Assembly (NCBI RefSeq): GCF_011601275.1
Contig: NZ_JAAOLY010000017.1
Coordinates: 1 to 64,000 of the forward strand
Direction of reading: 5' to 3'
Origin: Janthinobacterium lividum
GTDB taxonomy: Bacteria; Pseudomonadota; Gammaproteobacteria; Burkholderiales; Burkholderiaceae_D
DNA: 64,000 bases
Position 1 is the stretch's first letter, and each line of letters begins with the position of its first letter. The notes under the pieces were generated by a model. The model saw only the letters and a list, made by a program, of their open reading frames with translations. It was not told the origin of the DNA and made no database searches. This document shows positions 25,669 through 33,688 of the stretch, in pieces. Made by a program: the position numbers and the translations under genes.

Positions 25669-26460
25669 ATGACAACGCATGTGCAACCCGTATTCCAGGC
25701 CCGCGGCCTGGTCAAGCGCTACGGCAGCGTGACCGCCCTCGACGGCACCGATTTTGATTTGTTGCCGGGCGAAATACTCGCCGTGATCGGCGACAACGGC
25801 GCCGGCAAGTCCTCGCTGATCAAGGCCCTGTCGGGCGCGCTCGTCCCCGACGAAGGCGAGATGCTGCTCGACGGCAAGCCGATCCATCTCAAGTCCCCGA
25901 TCGACGCGCGCCGCTACGGCATCGAAACCGTGTACCAGGACCTGGCAGTGGCGCCGGCCATGACGATCGCCGAGAACCTGTTCCTCGGCCGCGAACTGCT
26001 GCGCAAGGGCATGTTGTCGCGCTTCCTGCGCTGCATCGACAAGAAGCAGATGCTGGCCGAGGCGGAAGCCCATATGCGCGATTTGAAGATCGGCATCCGC
26101 TCGATGAAGCAAGCCGTCGGCACCTTGTCTGGCGGGCAGCGCCAGGGCGTGGCCGTGGCGCGCAGCACGGCGTTTGCCAGGCACGTCGTGATTCTCGATG
26201 AACCAACCGCCGCACTCGGCGTAAAGGAGGGCAATATGGTACTGGAACTGATACGCAATGTACGCGACCGCGGCCTGCCGGTGATTTTGATCAGCCACAA
26301 CATGCCGCACGTGTTCGAGATCGCCGACCGCATCCACGTGCAACGCCTGGGCAAGCGCGTCGCCGTGCTGAACCCGAAGCACATCAGCATGTCCGACACG
26401 GTGGCAGTGATGACGGGCGCGAAGAGCGCCGAAGAATTTCCGGAGGAAGCCCATGCTTAA
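25669..26460 (+). CDS. frcA: fructose ABC transporter ATPase
   Basis: 263-residue single ATPase domain: Walker A GDNGAGKSS (41-49), Q-loop ETVYQDLAVAPAMTIAENLFLG, signature LSGGQRQGVAVARS, Walker B VVILDEPTAALGV and H-loop LISHNMPHVFEIADR. CUT2 importers usually carry a fused double ATPase of about 500 residues; the single-domain form is what the Sinorhizobium FrcA has, which supports a fructose assignment. The ATG at 25669 follows the permease stop by five bases. Its own end overlaps the next start by eight bases. Confidence 0.88.
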   Translation: MTTHVQPVFQARGLVKRYGSVTALDGTDFDLLPGEILAVIGDNGAGKSSLIKALSGALVPDEGEMLLDGKPIHLKSPIDARRYGIETVYQDLAVAPAMTIAENLFLGRELLRKGMLSRFLRCIDKKQMLAEAEAHMRDLKIGIRSMKQAVGTLSGGQRQGVAVARSTAFARHVVILDEPTAALGVKEGNMVLELIRNVRDRGLPVILISHNMPHVFEIADRIHVQRLGKRVAVLNPKHISMSDTVAVMTGAKSAEEFPEEAHA

Positions 26461-26908
26461 GGGAATCGATCCGCTGCTCAGCCCGGAATTGCTGAAGATC
26501 CTGTGCGAAATGGGCCATGGCGAGGAAATCGTGCTGGTCGACGCCAACTTCACCAGCCAGACCCTGGGCCAGGGCAAGCCGCTGGTGCGCCTGCCCGGCA
26601 TCGACCTGCAGCGCGCCAGCGCGGCGCTGCTGTCGGTGTTTCCGCTCGACGCCATGGTGGACCAGCCGGTCGCCTTCATGAAGGTATGCAACACCGCCGA
26701 CGGCTACCTGTCGTCACTGCAGCGCACCATGCTCGAGCAGATCGCCGCCACCGGCGCCGCCACGCCCGGGCAATGCGAGGCGGTCGAGCGCTTCGCCTTC
26801 TACGAACGCGTCAAGGGCGCCTACGCCATCGTGCAGACCGGCGAAATGCAGCCGTACGCCAATTTCCTGTTCAAGAAAGGTGTGATCAGCGAGCCGCTGG
26901 CGGACTGA
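26453..26908 (+). CDS. RbsD/FucU-family sugar mutarotase
   Basis: 151-residue protein of the RbsD/FucU family, closer to FucU: ISPLLSPELLKxLxEMGHG-like opening, His22 in MGHGEE, Asp30 in LVDANF, and the FAFYERVKGAYAIVQTGE segment with Tyr117 and Arg119. These are the positions used in FucU to interconvert anomers. The family acts on ribose and fucose; placed between a fructose ATPase gene (8-base overlap) and a fructan hydrolase gene, this one probably equilibrates pyranose and furanose or anomeric forms of imported fructose. It is cytoplasmic, without a signal peptide. The fructose specificity is inference from context only. Confidence 0.8.
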   Translation: MLKGIDPLLSPELLKILCEMGHGEEIVLVDANFTSQTLGQGKPLVRLPGIDLQRASAALLSVFPLDAMVDQPVAFMKVCNTADGYLSSLQRTMLEQIAATGAATPGQCEAVERFAFYERVKGAYAIVQTGEMQPYANFLFKKGVISEPLAD

Positions 26909-26951
26909 GAAACGTGCAGCCGGAATAAAACATACCTATAAAGGAGACAGC

Positions 26952-29579
26952 ATGTCAAACCACTTCCCTCTTCTCGCCTCCTGCCTTGCCACCCTGCTGG
27001 TGGGCTGCAGCAGCGGCAACGACAGCGACAGCGGACCGCCGCAGTCCAGCTACCTGGAAACCTACCGCCCCCAGCTCTCGTACACCGCCGCCAAAAACTG
27101 GCTGAACGATCCCAACGGACTGGTCTACCACGACGGCGAATACCACCTGTTCTACCAGTACAACCCGAACGGCAATACCTGGGGCGACATGTCCTGGGGC
27201 CACGCCGTCAGCACCGACCTGCTGCACTGGAACGAGCTGCCCGTCGCCCTGACGGCCGAAAAAGACGCAGGCGGCAAGCTCACGCAAATGTTCTTCTCCG
27301 GCAGCGTGGTGGTTGACACCAACAATACCAGCGGCCTTGGCAGCGCCGGCAATCCTGCCATGGTGGCCGTCTACACCAGCGTGTACCCGCAAGGAAAAAC
27401 GCTGGCCAACGGCCAGGTGCTTGCCCCCAACACCCAGTCCCAGTCCATCGCCTACAGCCTGGACCGGGGACGCACGTGGACGCAGTACGCCGCCAACCCG
27501 GTGATTGCCGCGCCACCGGCCCCGTTTGAAACCGAAGGGCAAAATTTCCGCGACCCAAAAGTCTTCTGGTATGCACCGGAGCAAAAATGGGTCATGGTTG
27601 CCGTGGCCTCGGAAAAGCACCAGGCGTTGCTGTTCTCGTCCAAAAACCTGCGCGACTGGACCTACATGAGCGCCTTTGGCCCGGCCAACGCGGTCGGTGG
27701 CATCTGGGAATGTCCCGACCTGTTCGAGCTGCCCGTCGATGGCGACACCAGCAAACGCAAATGGGTGATGAACATCAACATCAATCCCGGCTCGGTGGCC
27801 GGTGGCTCCGGGGCGCATTATTTTGTGGGGAAATTCGACGGCACGCGCTTTGTGGCCGACGCCAGCAGCGTGATCGACAAGAAGCCCCCCACGGGTACCG
27901 TCTACCAGGACTTTGAAGCGGCCAGCTTCGATGCCACCGGCTGGACATCGACGGGCGACTTTGCGGCCAAGACGCCCGTGGCCCCCTCGCATGGCGTGGC
28001 CGACAAACAGGGCAGCCAGTTGCTCGACACCTACCGGCTGGGCAAAGATGACGGCGCCACGGGCACGCTCACTTCGCCCGCCTTTACCGTCACCAGCAAG
28101 TACATCAATCTGATGGTCGGCGGCGGGCGCCATCCGCGCTTGCCCGGTGCGGGCGACGGCACGGTGCCTGCGGGAACCCTGCTGTTCCCGGGCGCCGGTT
28201 TTGAAGGCCCGGCCAATGCCACTTACGCCGACCTGGGCTGGACGGCCTCCGGCGACGTGGTGGGGCAAAAAGTTGCCGCAGGAAGCGACGCCGACCGGCA
28301 AGCGGCAGCCGGCAAGCTGGGCGCGGGTGTGTTCAATTCCCTCATCGGGGCCGGTGACGTAGCCAAGGGCAGCCTGACGTCGCCCACCTTTACCATTTCC
28401 AAGGCCTATATCAACTTCCTTATCGGCGGCGGCAACCATCCCTACAGCAGCCCCAATCCCACGGCGGTGGTGCTCAAGATCAACGGCAAGGTCGTGCGCA
28501 GCGCCACCGGGGCGGATTCCGAACTGAACTGGACAAACTGGGACGTGCGCGAGTTCGCCGGACAGCAGGCCCAGATTGTCATCATCGACGACAACGACGG
28601 CGCCTGGGGACACATCGTTGCCGACGTGTTCGAGGCATCGGACCAGCCGGCCAAGCCCGTCAGCGATGAAACGACGGTGAACCTGCTGGTCAACGGCCAG
28701 GTGGTCAAAAGCGCAACCGGCGCCAATGCCGAAACCCTGAACTGGCGCAGCTGGAACGTGGACGCCTACCGGGGCAAGAGCGCGCAGATCCAGGTGGTGG
28801 ACAAAAACACGGGCGGCTGGGGCCATATCCTGGTCGACCATATCGTCTTTTCAGACAGCGCCAAGGAAGAAGCCAACTGGCTCGACTACGGGGCCGATTT
28901 CTATGCCGCCGTGACCTGGAACGGCATACCCGATGGCAAGCGCATCGGCCTGGGCTGGATGAGCAACTGGGACTACGCTGGCAACACGCCCACCACCCCA
29001 TGGCGCAGCGCCCAGACCTTCGCCCGGGAATTCACGCTGCGCACCATAGCCGGCCAGGCGCGGCTGGTGCAGCAGCCGGTGGACAACTTCAGCACACTGC
29101 GCAGCAAAGCGCTCTACAGCGCCCAGGACCGTTCCGTGGCCACCGGCGTGCAAGCACTCGATATCGCCCCCGCCCCGGGCCAGGCCCTGGACATCGTGGC
29201 CAAATTCCAGCCGGGCAGTGCCACCGGTTTTGGCCTGAAGGTGCGCACCGGCGCGAATGGCGAAGAAACCGTCATCGGCTATGACGCGGTGGCCGGCGAG
29301 GTCTACATCGACCGCAGCAAATCAGGCGACGCCAGCTTCAACGCCAGCTTTGCCGCCCGCCATACCGCCCCGCTGCCCCTGCGCACCGGCACGGTGGACC
29401 TGCGCATCGTGGTCGACACCTCATCGGTAATGGTATTTGCGGGCAACGAGGTGGTGTTGACCGACCAGATCTTTCCGCAACCGTCCAGCAACGGTATCGC
29501 GCTGTTCGCCGTGGGCGGCGCGGCAACGCTGAAAGATCTGACCATCTGGCCTTTGAAGTCGATCTGGGCCAAGCGCTAA
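26952..29579 (+). CDS. GH32 fructan beta-fructosidase lipoprotein with nested accessory domain
   Basis: 875-residue exported lipoprotein (lipobox LLVGC, Cys19) that should release fructose from levan, inulin or sucrose outside the inner membrane. The GH32 catalytic triad is present: nucleophile Asp53 in WLNDPNG, Asp201 in FRDPKVF, acid/base Glu253 in WECPDLF. The five-blade propeller runs from about 37 to 310, then resumes at 645-690 (YGADFYAAVTWN, GLGWMSNWDY), followed by a C-terminal beta-sandwich (700-868). Between 320 and 635 is an inserted, discontinuous accessory module: a first copy begins at 321, is interrupted at about 395 by a complete second copy (417-562), and resumes at 572-635. 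Usual GH32 enzymes are 450-700 residues. It ends the frc operon. Confidence 0.9.
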   Translation: MSNHFPLLASCLATLLVGCSSGNDSDSGPPQSSYLETYRPQLSYTAAKNWLNDPNGLVYHDGEYHLFYQYNPNGNTWGDMSWGHAVSTDLLHWNELPVALTAEKDAGGKLTQMFFSGSVVVDTNNTSGLGSAGNPAMVAVYTSVYPQGKTLANGQVLAPNTQSQSIAYSLDRGRTWTQYAANPVIAAPPAPFETEGQNFRDPKVFWYAPEQKWVMVAVASEKHQALLFSSKNLRDWTYMSAFGPANAVGGIWECPDLFELPVDGDTSKRKWVMNININPGSVAGGSGAHYFVGKFDGTRFVADASSVIDKKPPTGTVYQDFEAASFDATGWTSTGDFAAKTPVAPSHGVADKQGSQLLDTYRLGKDDGATGTLTSPAFTVTSKYINLMVGGGRHPRLPGAGDGTVPAGTLLFPGAGFEGPANATYADLGWTASGDVVGQKVAAGSDADRQAAAGKLGAGVFNSLIGAGDVAKGSLTSPTFTISKAYINFLIGGGNHPYSSPNPTAVVLKINGKVVRSATGADSELNWTNWDVREFAGQQAQIVIIDDNDGAWGHIVADVFEASDQPAKPVSDETTVNLLVNGQVVKSATGANAETLNWRSWNVDAYRGKSAQIQVVDKNTGGWGHILVDHIVFSDSAKEEANWLDYGADFYAAVTWNGIPDGKRIGLGWMSNWDYAGNTPTTPWRSAQTFAREFTLRTIAGQARLVQQPVDNFSTLRSKALYSAQDRSVATGVQALDIAPAPGQALDIVAKFQPGSATGFGLKVRTGANGEETVIGYDAVAGEVYIDRSKSGDASFNASFAARHTAPLPLRTGTVDLRIVVDTSSVMVFAGNEVVLTDQIFPQPSSNGIALFAVGGAATLKDLTIWPLKSIWAKR

Positions 29580-29588
29580 AGCTGCACG

Positions 29589-29611
29589 GGAGCTCCAGCA
29601 TCTGGAGCTCC
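29589..29611 (+). terminator. hairpin after the fructan operon
   Basis: A perfect 10-bp stem GGAGCTCCAG (29589-29598) and CTGGAGCTCC (29602-29611) with loop CAT, ten bases after the GH32 stop. There is no T run, so it may act as a Rho-assisted end or an mRNA-stabilising structure. Confidence 0.55.
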
Positions 29612-29639
29612 ACTGGCGGGGCGTCGGATATGTAATAAA

Positions 29640-30929
29640 ATGTCCTTCTTTTACGCCTGTAGAAACCGGACTCGCCCCGCCATGTCAGACAGCTTTACCG
29701 AAGAGGCGTGCGCGCCGCAAGCAGCCATCGACGATGCTCCATGGCTGCAGCCGCGCGGCTCGAACCAGATGGGCATGAGCCAGTTCAACGAACGGGTGGT
29801 GCTGCAGGCCGTGCGCTTGCACGGCAGCATGCCGAAGGCCGACCTGGCCCGGCTGACCAACCTGAGCACGCAAACGATTTCCCTGATCATCAATCGCCTG
29901 CTGGAAGACGGCCTGGTCAGCAAGCGCGCGCCCGTGCGCGGCAAGGTCGGCCAGCCGTCGGTGCCCATCATGCTCAATCCGGACGGCGCCTTCTCGATCG
30001 GCATCAAGATCGGCCGGCGCAGCCTCGACGTGTTGTTGGTCGATTTCGTCGGCAAGACGCGCGAGCGCTTGTCGTTTCCCTATTCCTTTCCCGTCCCCGA
30101 CACCGTGTTCGGCCAGATCGAGTCGGCGCTCAAAAGCATGGCCGTGCTGCTGGGACCGAAGTTGCTGCCGCGCCTGTGCGGCGTCGGCATCGCCGCGCCG
30201 CTGGGCTTGGGCGGCTGGCAGAATCTGCTTGAGATGGCGCCGGAACAGGCCAACGCGTGGGACAGCATCGACATCGGCCAGCGCGTGCAAACGATGACGG
30301 CGTTGCCGGTCGAGTTCGCCAAGGACACGGCTGCCGCCTGCGTCGCCGAACTGGTGCTGGGGCGCGGGCGCAGCATCAAGAACTTCCTGTACGTCTTCGT
30401 CGACATCTTCATCGGTGGCGGCCTGGTCATCAACAGCCATTTGCACAGCGGCCTGCACGGCAACGCCGGCGCGGTCGGCTCCTTGCCGCTCGGCATGGCC
30501 ACGGCCGGCGCCAGGAACCCGCCGGGCCAGCTGCTGGGTGACGCTTCCCTGTTCAACCTCGAGCAGTTGTACAGCCTGGCCGGGCTGGACCCGGCCGCCG
30601 CCCACGACGGGCGGGCGCTGCAGGAACCCTTCGTCACGCACACCGTGGCCTGGCTCGACGACGCGGCGCGGGCCATTGCGCTCAGCATCACCAGCGCCAC
30701 CTGCCTGCTCGACCTGGAGGGGGTGATTATCGACGGCTCCTTCGATCGCGGCCTGCTCGAACAGTTGCTGGCCCAGGTCGAGCGCGCGCTGGAATGCTAT
30801 AGCTGGGAGGGCATCGCCCGACCGCAGGTGCTCGGCGGCACCGTCGGCTCCGACGCGCGCGCCGTTGGCGGCGCCTTCCTGCCCCTGTACGCGCATTTCG
30901 CGCCGGACCGCGACCTGTTCCTCAAGTAA
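29640..30929 (+). CDS. ROK-family transcriptional regulator (FrcR-like)
   Basis: Up to 429 residues. A winged helix-turn-helix occupies about 50-115 (MPKADLARLTNLSTQTISLIINRLLEDG), then an ASKHA sugar-binding fold (VGIAAPLGLGG, EFAKDTAAACVAEL, GGGLVINSHLHSGLHGNAGAVGSLPLG). The cysteine cluster that binds zinc in Mlc/NagC-type ROK proteins is absent after HGNAGAVG. Its place behind the frc operon mirrors frcR of Sinorhizobium, so it probably represses frcBCA and the hydrolase until fructose is present. The ATG at 29682 (MSDSFTEEAC, residue 15) is an alternative start that may be the true one. Confidence 0.85.
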   Translation: MSFFYACRNRTRPAMSDSFTEEACAPQAAIDDAPWLQPRGSNQMGMSQFNERVVLQAVRLHGSMPKADLARLTNLSTQTISLIINRLLEDGLVSKRAPVRGKVGQPSVPIMLNPDGAFSIGIKIGRRSLDVLLVDFVGKTRERLSFPYSFPVPDTVFGQIESALKSMAVLLGPKLLPRLCGVGIAAPLGLGGWQNLLEMAPEQANAWDSIDIGQRVQTMTALPVEFAKDTAAACVAELVLGRGRSIKNFLYVFVDIFIGGGLVINSHLHSGLHGNAGAVGSLPLGMATAGARNPPGQLLGDASLFNLEQLYSLAGLDPAAAHDGRALQEPFVTHTVAWLDDAARAIALSITSATCLLDLEGVIIDGSFDRGLLEQLLAQVERALECYSWEGIARPQVLGGTVGSDARAVGGAFLPLYAHFAPDRDLFLK

Positions 30930-30958
30930 AGCTTCTGTCGCGTTGTTTTCTATAGAGA

Positions 30959-31483
30959 TTAAGAAAAACTCTTGCGATAGATATTGATGTCCTTGCCAAC
31001 GATAGGCTGGCGCGAAAAGCGTTCGAAGCGCAAACCGAGCTTGTTGATCAAATTGATCGAAGGCTGGTTCTGCGGCGATACGAGGCCATACACAGCCGGC
31101 AGGCGCAGCACGTCTCGCGCATGGCGCAGCACACTCGATGCCGCCTCCCAGGCCAGACCCTGGCCGCAATACGCGGGCAGCAGCGCGTAGCCGATGTCGG
31201 GACCCGGCATGGTGGCGCGCTTGATCAGGCCGCACATGCCGATCGCCACGCCATCGCCGCGGTGCTCGACGATATAGAAAGAGTAGCCGAGTTCCTGCTG
31301 CTGCGCGATAGGGCCCGTTTCCAGCGCCGCGCGCGCCGCGTCCACGGTGTGAATGTTGCGGTCGCCGATGGTCGCCAGCCAGGTCGGCTCGTTCACCAGC
31401 CCGAGGAAAAACGCCCCATCATCGACGCTGGCGGTACGCAGGCGCAGGCGCGGCGTTTCAATCACAGTGGCGGCGCCGCTCAT
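30959..31483 (-). CDS. GNAT-family N-acetyltransferase (RimJ/RimL type)
   Basis: 174-residue acetyltransferase of the Acetyltransf_3 group: opening ETPRLRLRTASVDDGAFFLGLVNEP, GYSFYIVEHRGDGVAIGMCGL, and the acetyl-CoA-binding stretch DIGYALLPAYCGQGLAWEAA (about 98-117), then NQPSINLINKLGLRFE. The start ATG overlaps the stop of the second acetyltransferase gene (ATGA, 31480-31483), so both come from one transcript. The substrate is unknown; the family acetylates protein N-termini, amines or antibiotics. Confidence 0.85.
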   Translation of the reverse strand: MSGAATVIETPRLRLRTASVDDGAFFLGLVNEPTWLATIGDRNIHTVDAARAALETGPIAQQQELGYSFYIVEHRGDGVAIGMCGLIKRATMPGPDIGYALLPAYCGQGLAWEAASSVLRHARDVLRLPAVYGLVSPQNQPSINLINKLGLRFERFSRQPIVGKDINIYRKSFS

Positions 31484-31998
31484 GCCGGCCACTGCATCGG
31501 ATCGGTCAGCAGCTGGTACATCACGTAGGCGTCGACATAACCGAGCTGCGCGTGGCGGTAGGCCAGCGGCAGGGTGGCGACGACCGTGAAGCCCAGTTTT
31601 TTCCACAAGGTGACGGCGGCCAGGTTGGTGCTGACGACGAAGTTGAACTGCATCGCCAGGTAGCCCGCGCGGCGCGCTTCTTCCATGCAGTGCACGCCCA
31701 GCAGGCGGCCCACGCCGACGCCCTGCGCGGCCGGGTCGACCATGAACGAGGCATTGGCCACGTGCGATCCATGGCCAGGCTGGTTCGGCACCAGCTTGTA
31801 CATGCCCAGCAGGCGCTCATTGCCCATGGTGGCGACAAAGCTTTGCACGCCGGGGCCGAACCAGTAGGCGTGGCATGCTTCGCGCGTCGTATCGGCGGGG
31901 AAGGAATACGTGTCGCCGCTGGCCACCAGGGTCTGGAAGATCGGCCACATGGCGTCGAAGTCGGCTTCGCTGGCCGGGCGGATGTCAATTTCTTTCAA
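31480..31998 (-). CDS. GNAT-family N-acetyltransferase
   Basis: 172-residue single-domain acetyltransferase: IRPASEADFDAMWPIFQTLVASGDTYSFP at the start, ANASFMVDPAAQGVGVGRLLG (acetyl-CoA site, about 81-101) and LWKKLGFTVVATLPLAYRH near the end. It resembles the phosphinothricin-acetyltransferase-like group, but the substrate cannot be assigned. It is the first of a two-gene unit with the RimJ/L-like gene it overlaps. Confidence 0.85.
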   Translation of the reverse strand: MKEIDIRPASEADFDAMWPIFQTLVASGDTYSFPADTTREACHAYWFGPGVQSFVATMGNERLLGMYKLVPNQPGHGSHVANASFMVDPAAQGVGVGRLLGVHCMEEARRAGYLAMQFNFVVSTNLAAVTLWKKLGFTVVATLPLAYRHAQLGYVDAYVMYQLLTDPMQWPA

Positions 31999-32034
31999 GG
32001 CGGTGCTCCCGATAACAAGTGATGGCTGATTGTA

Positions 32035-33309
32035 TCAGCGGCCCAGGCGGAAATTGACCGTTTCGGGCCGCCCCGGCAGGTGCAGGCGCGATTGCGCGCG
32101 CGGCGCTTCGCTGACGACTTTCCCGCGCCGCAGCACCAGGCGCCGCGCCGCGCGCAATCGCAGCGCTTCCACGGTACTGCCGCAATCGAGGATCAGCAAA
32201 TCCGCATGGCAGCCGGGCGCGATGCCGTAGCCGTCGAGGCCCAGGATGCGCGCCGGCGTTTCCGTCACTGCCAGGAAACAGTCGTGCATCGCTTGCTGGC
32301 CCGTCATCTGCGCCACGTGCAAACCCATGTGCGCCACTTCCAGCATATCGCCCGAACCGAGGCTGTACCACGGGTCCATCACGCAGTCGTGGCCAAAGGC
32401 GACGGGGATGCCGGCGGCCAGCATCTCGGGCACGCGCGTCATGCCGCGCCGCTTCGGATACGTATCGTGGCGCGCCTGCAGGGTGATGTTGATGAGGGGA
32501 TTGGCAATGGCCGCCACGCCCGCCTCGCGGATCAGGGGCAGCAGTTTGCTCACATAATAATTGTCCATCGAATGCATCGACGTCAGATGCGAGCCCGTCA
32601 CCCTGCCCTGCATGCCAAGGCGCTGGCTGTGGAAGGCCAGGGTTTCGATGTGGCGCGACAGCGGGTCGTCCGACTCGTCGCAATGCATGTCGACCATCAG
32701 TCCCCGTTCGCAGGCGAATTCGCACAGCAGGCGCACGGATTCCGCGCCGTCCGCCATGGTGCGCTCGAAATGCGGGATGCCGCCCACCACGTCGACGCCC
32801 ATGGCGATCGCGCGCTTCAGATTGTCGAAAGCGCCGGGGCTGCGCAGGATGCCGTCCTGCGGGAACGCCACCAGCTGCAAGTCGAGATACGGCGCCACTT
32901 GCCGCTTGACGTCGAGCAGCGCTTCGACGGCCAGCAGGCGCGGGTCGCAGATATCGACGTGCGAGCGGATGGCCAGCAAGCCGCGCGCCACGGCCCAGTC
33001 GCAATACTGCAGGGCGCGGTCCACCAGCGCCTGCTGCGTCAACTGCGGTTTCAGCTCGCCCCACAGCGCGATGCCTTCGAGCAGGGTGCCGGACGCGTTC
33101 ACGCGCGGCAAGCCGTAGCTGAGCGTGGCGTCCATGTGGAAGTGGGCGTCGACGAACGGCGGCGTGACGAGGTCGCCGGCGGCGTCGATCTCTTGCGCGC
33201 CCGTCACGGGCAAGGCGGGGCCGACGGCGGCGATGCGGCCGCCCTCGATGGCGATATCGATGGCGCGGCGCCCGTCGGGCAGGCTGGCATTGCGGATGAC
33301 AAGGTCCAT
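32035..33309 (-). CDS. codA: cytosine deaminase-like amidohydrolase
   Basis: 424-residue metal-dependent hydrolase of the CodA group; E. coli CodA is 427 residues. Metal ligands visible are HxH in VDAHFHMD (His56, His58), MDMHCDESDD, GSHLTSMHSM, and the terminal Asp in GHDCVMDPWYSLGSGDM. The family removes the amino group of cytosine or related heterocycles such as isoguanine or creatinine-like rings. I start at the ATG at 33309, which has AAGGAG seven bases upstream. The frame is open for another 64 codons, but those lie in the promoter region. No permease for a nucleobase is beside it, so the true substrate is uncertain. Confidence 0.82.
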   Translation of the reverse strand: MDLVIRNASLPDGRRAIDIAIEGGRIAAVGPALPVTGAQEIDAAGDLVTPPFVDAHFHMDATLSYGLPRVNASGTLLEGIALWGELKPQLTQQALVDRALQYCDWAVARGLLAIRSHVDICDPRLLAVEALLDVKRQVAPYLDLQLVAFPQDGILRSPGAFDNLKRAIAMGVDVVGGIPHFERTMADGAESVRLLCEFACERGLMVDMHCDESDDPLSRHIETLAFHSQRLGMQGRVTGSHLTSMHSMDNYYVSKLLPLIREAGVAAIANPLINITLQARHDTYPKRRGMTRVPEMLAAGIPVAFGHDCVMDPWYSLGSGDMLEVAHMGLHVAQMTGQQAMHDCFLAVTETPARILGLDGYGIAPGCHADLLILDCGSTVEALRLRAARRLVLRRGKVVSEAPRAQSRLHLPGRPETVNFRLGR

Positions 33310-33688
33310 GCGGACACTCCTTCGGTTGACTACGGTACTTGGCGCTTCCAGTGCATTGTCATCGTATCTCTCAAGAATGCTGCAGTGCGAGAATATAGTC
33401 ACTGGCAAAAGCGTAGCCATAGATTTCATGACAACGCTTTGCGCGGGCGCAAACTTCCGGCAAATGCCGCCAGGCGCATGAATGAAGCCAGCACGCGGCA
33501 CACGCCCTTGAGAAAATAGCTTTCAACTAACTCGAATCACCGCTAGAATATTCATATTGCGTTGCATCATAAAAAGTCTATGATCAGCTGTTTAGCACGC
33601 TACCTACTTTACAAAACGCGGCCAACTCTGGTTTTCGGGATTTTGCAGAGCGTTTTGCCAGCATTTTAATCCGTACAAAGGAGTAAAT
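33310..33688. other. divergent intergenic region, 379 bases
   Basis: Separates the cytosine-deaminase-like gene from the phasin gene. It holds the ribosome site of the former (AAGGAG on the minus strand near 33315), a likely promoter for the latter (33557-33584), and an A/T-rich stretch around 33500-33600 that may bind a PHB regulator. I see no gene in it. Confidence 0.6.
33557..33584 (+). promoter_or_regulatory. candidate phasin promoter
   Basis: TTGCGT (33557-33562), 16-base spacer, TATGAT (33579-33584), about 105 bases before the phasin start. TTGC motifs around the -35 box resemble the TGC-rich sites bound by the PhaR repressor in PHB-making bacteria, but this was not tested. Confidence 0.4.
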
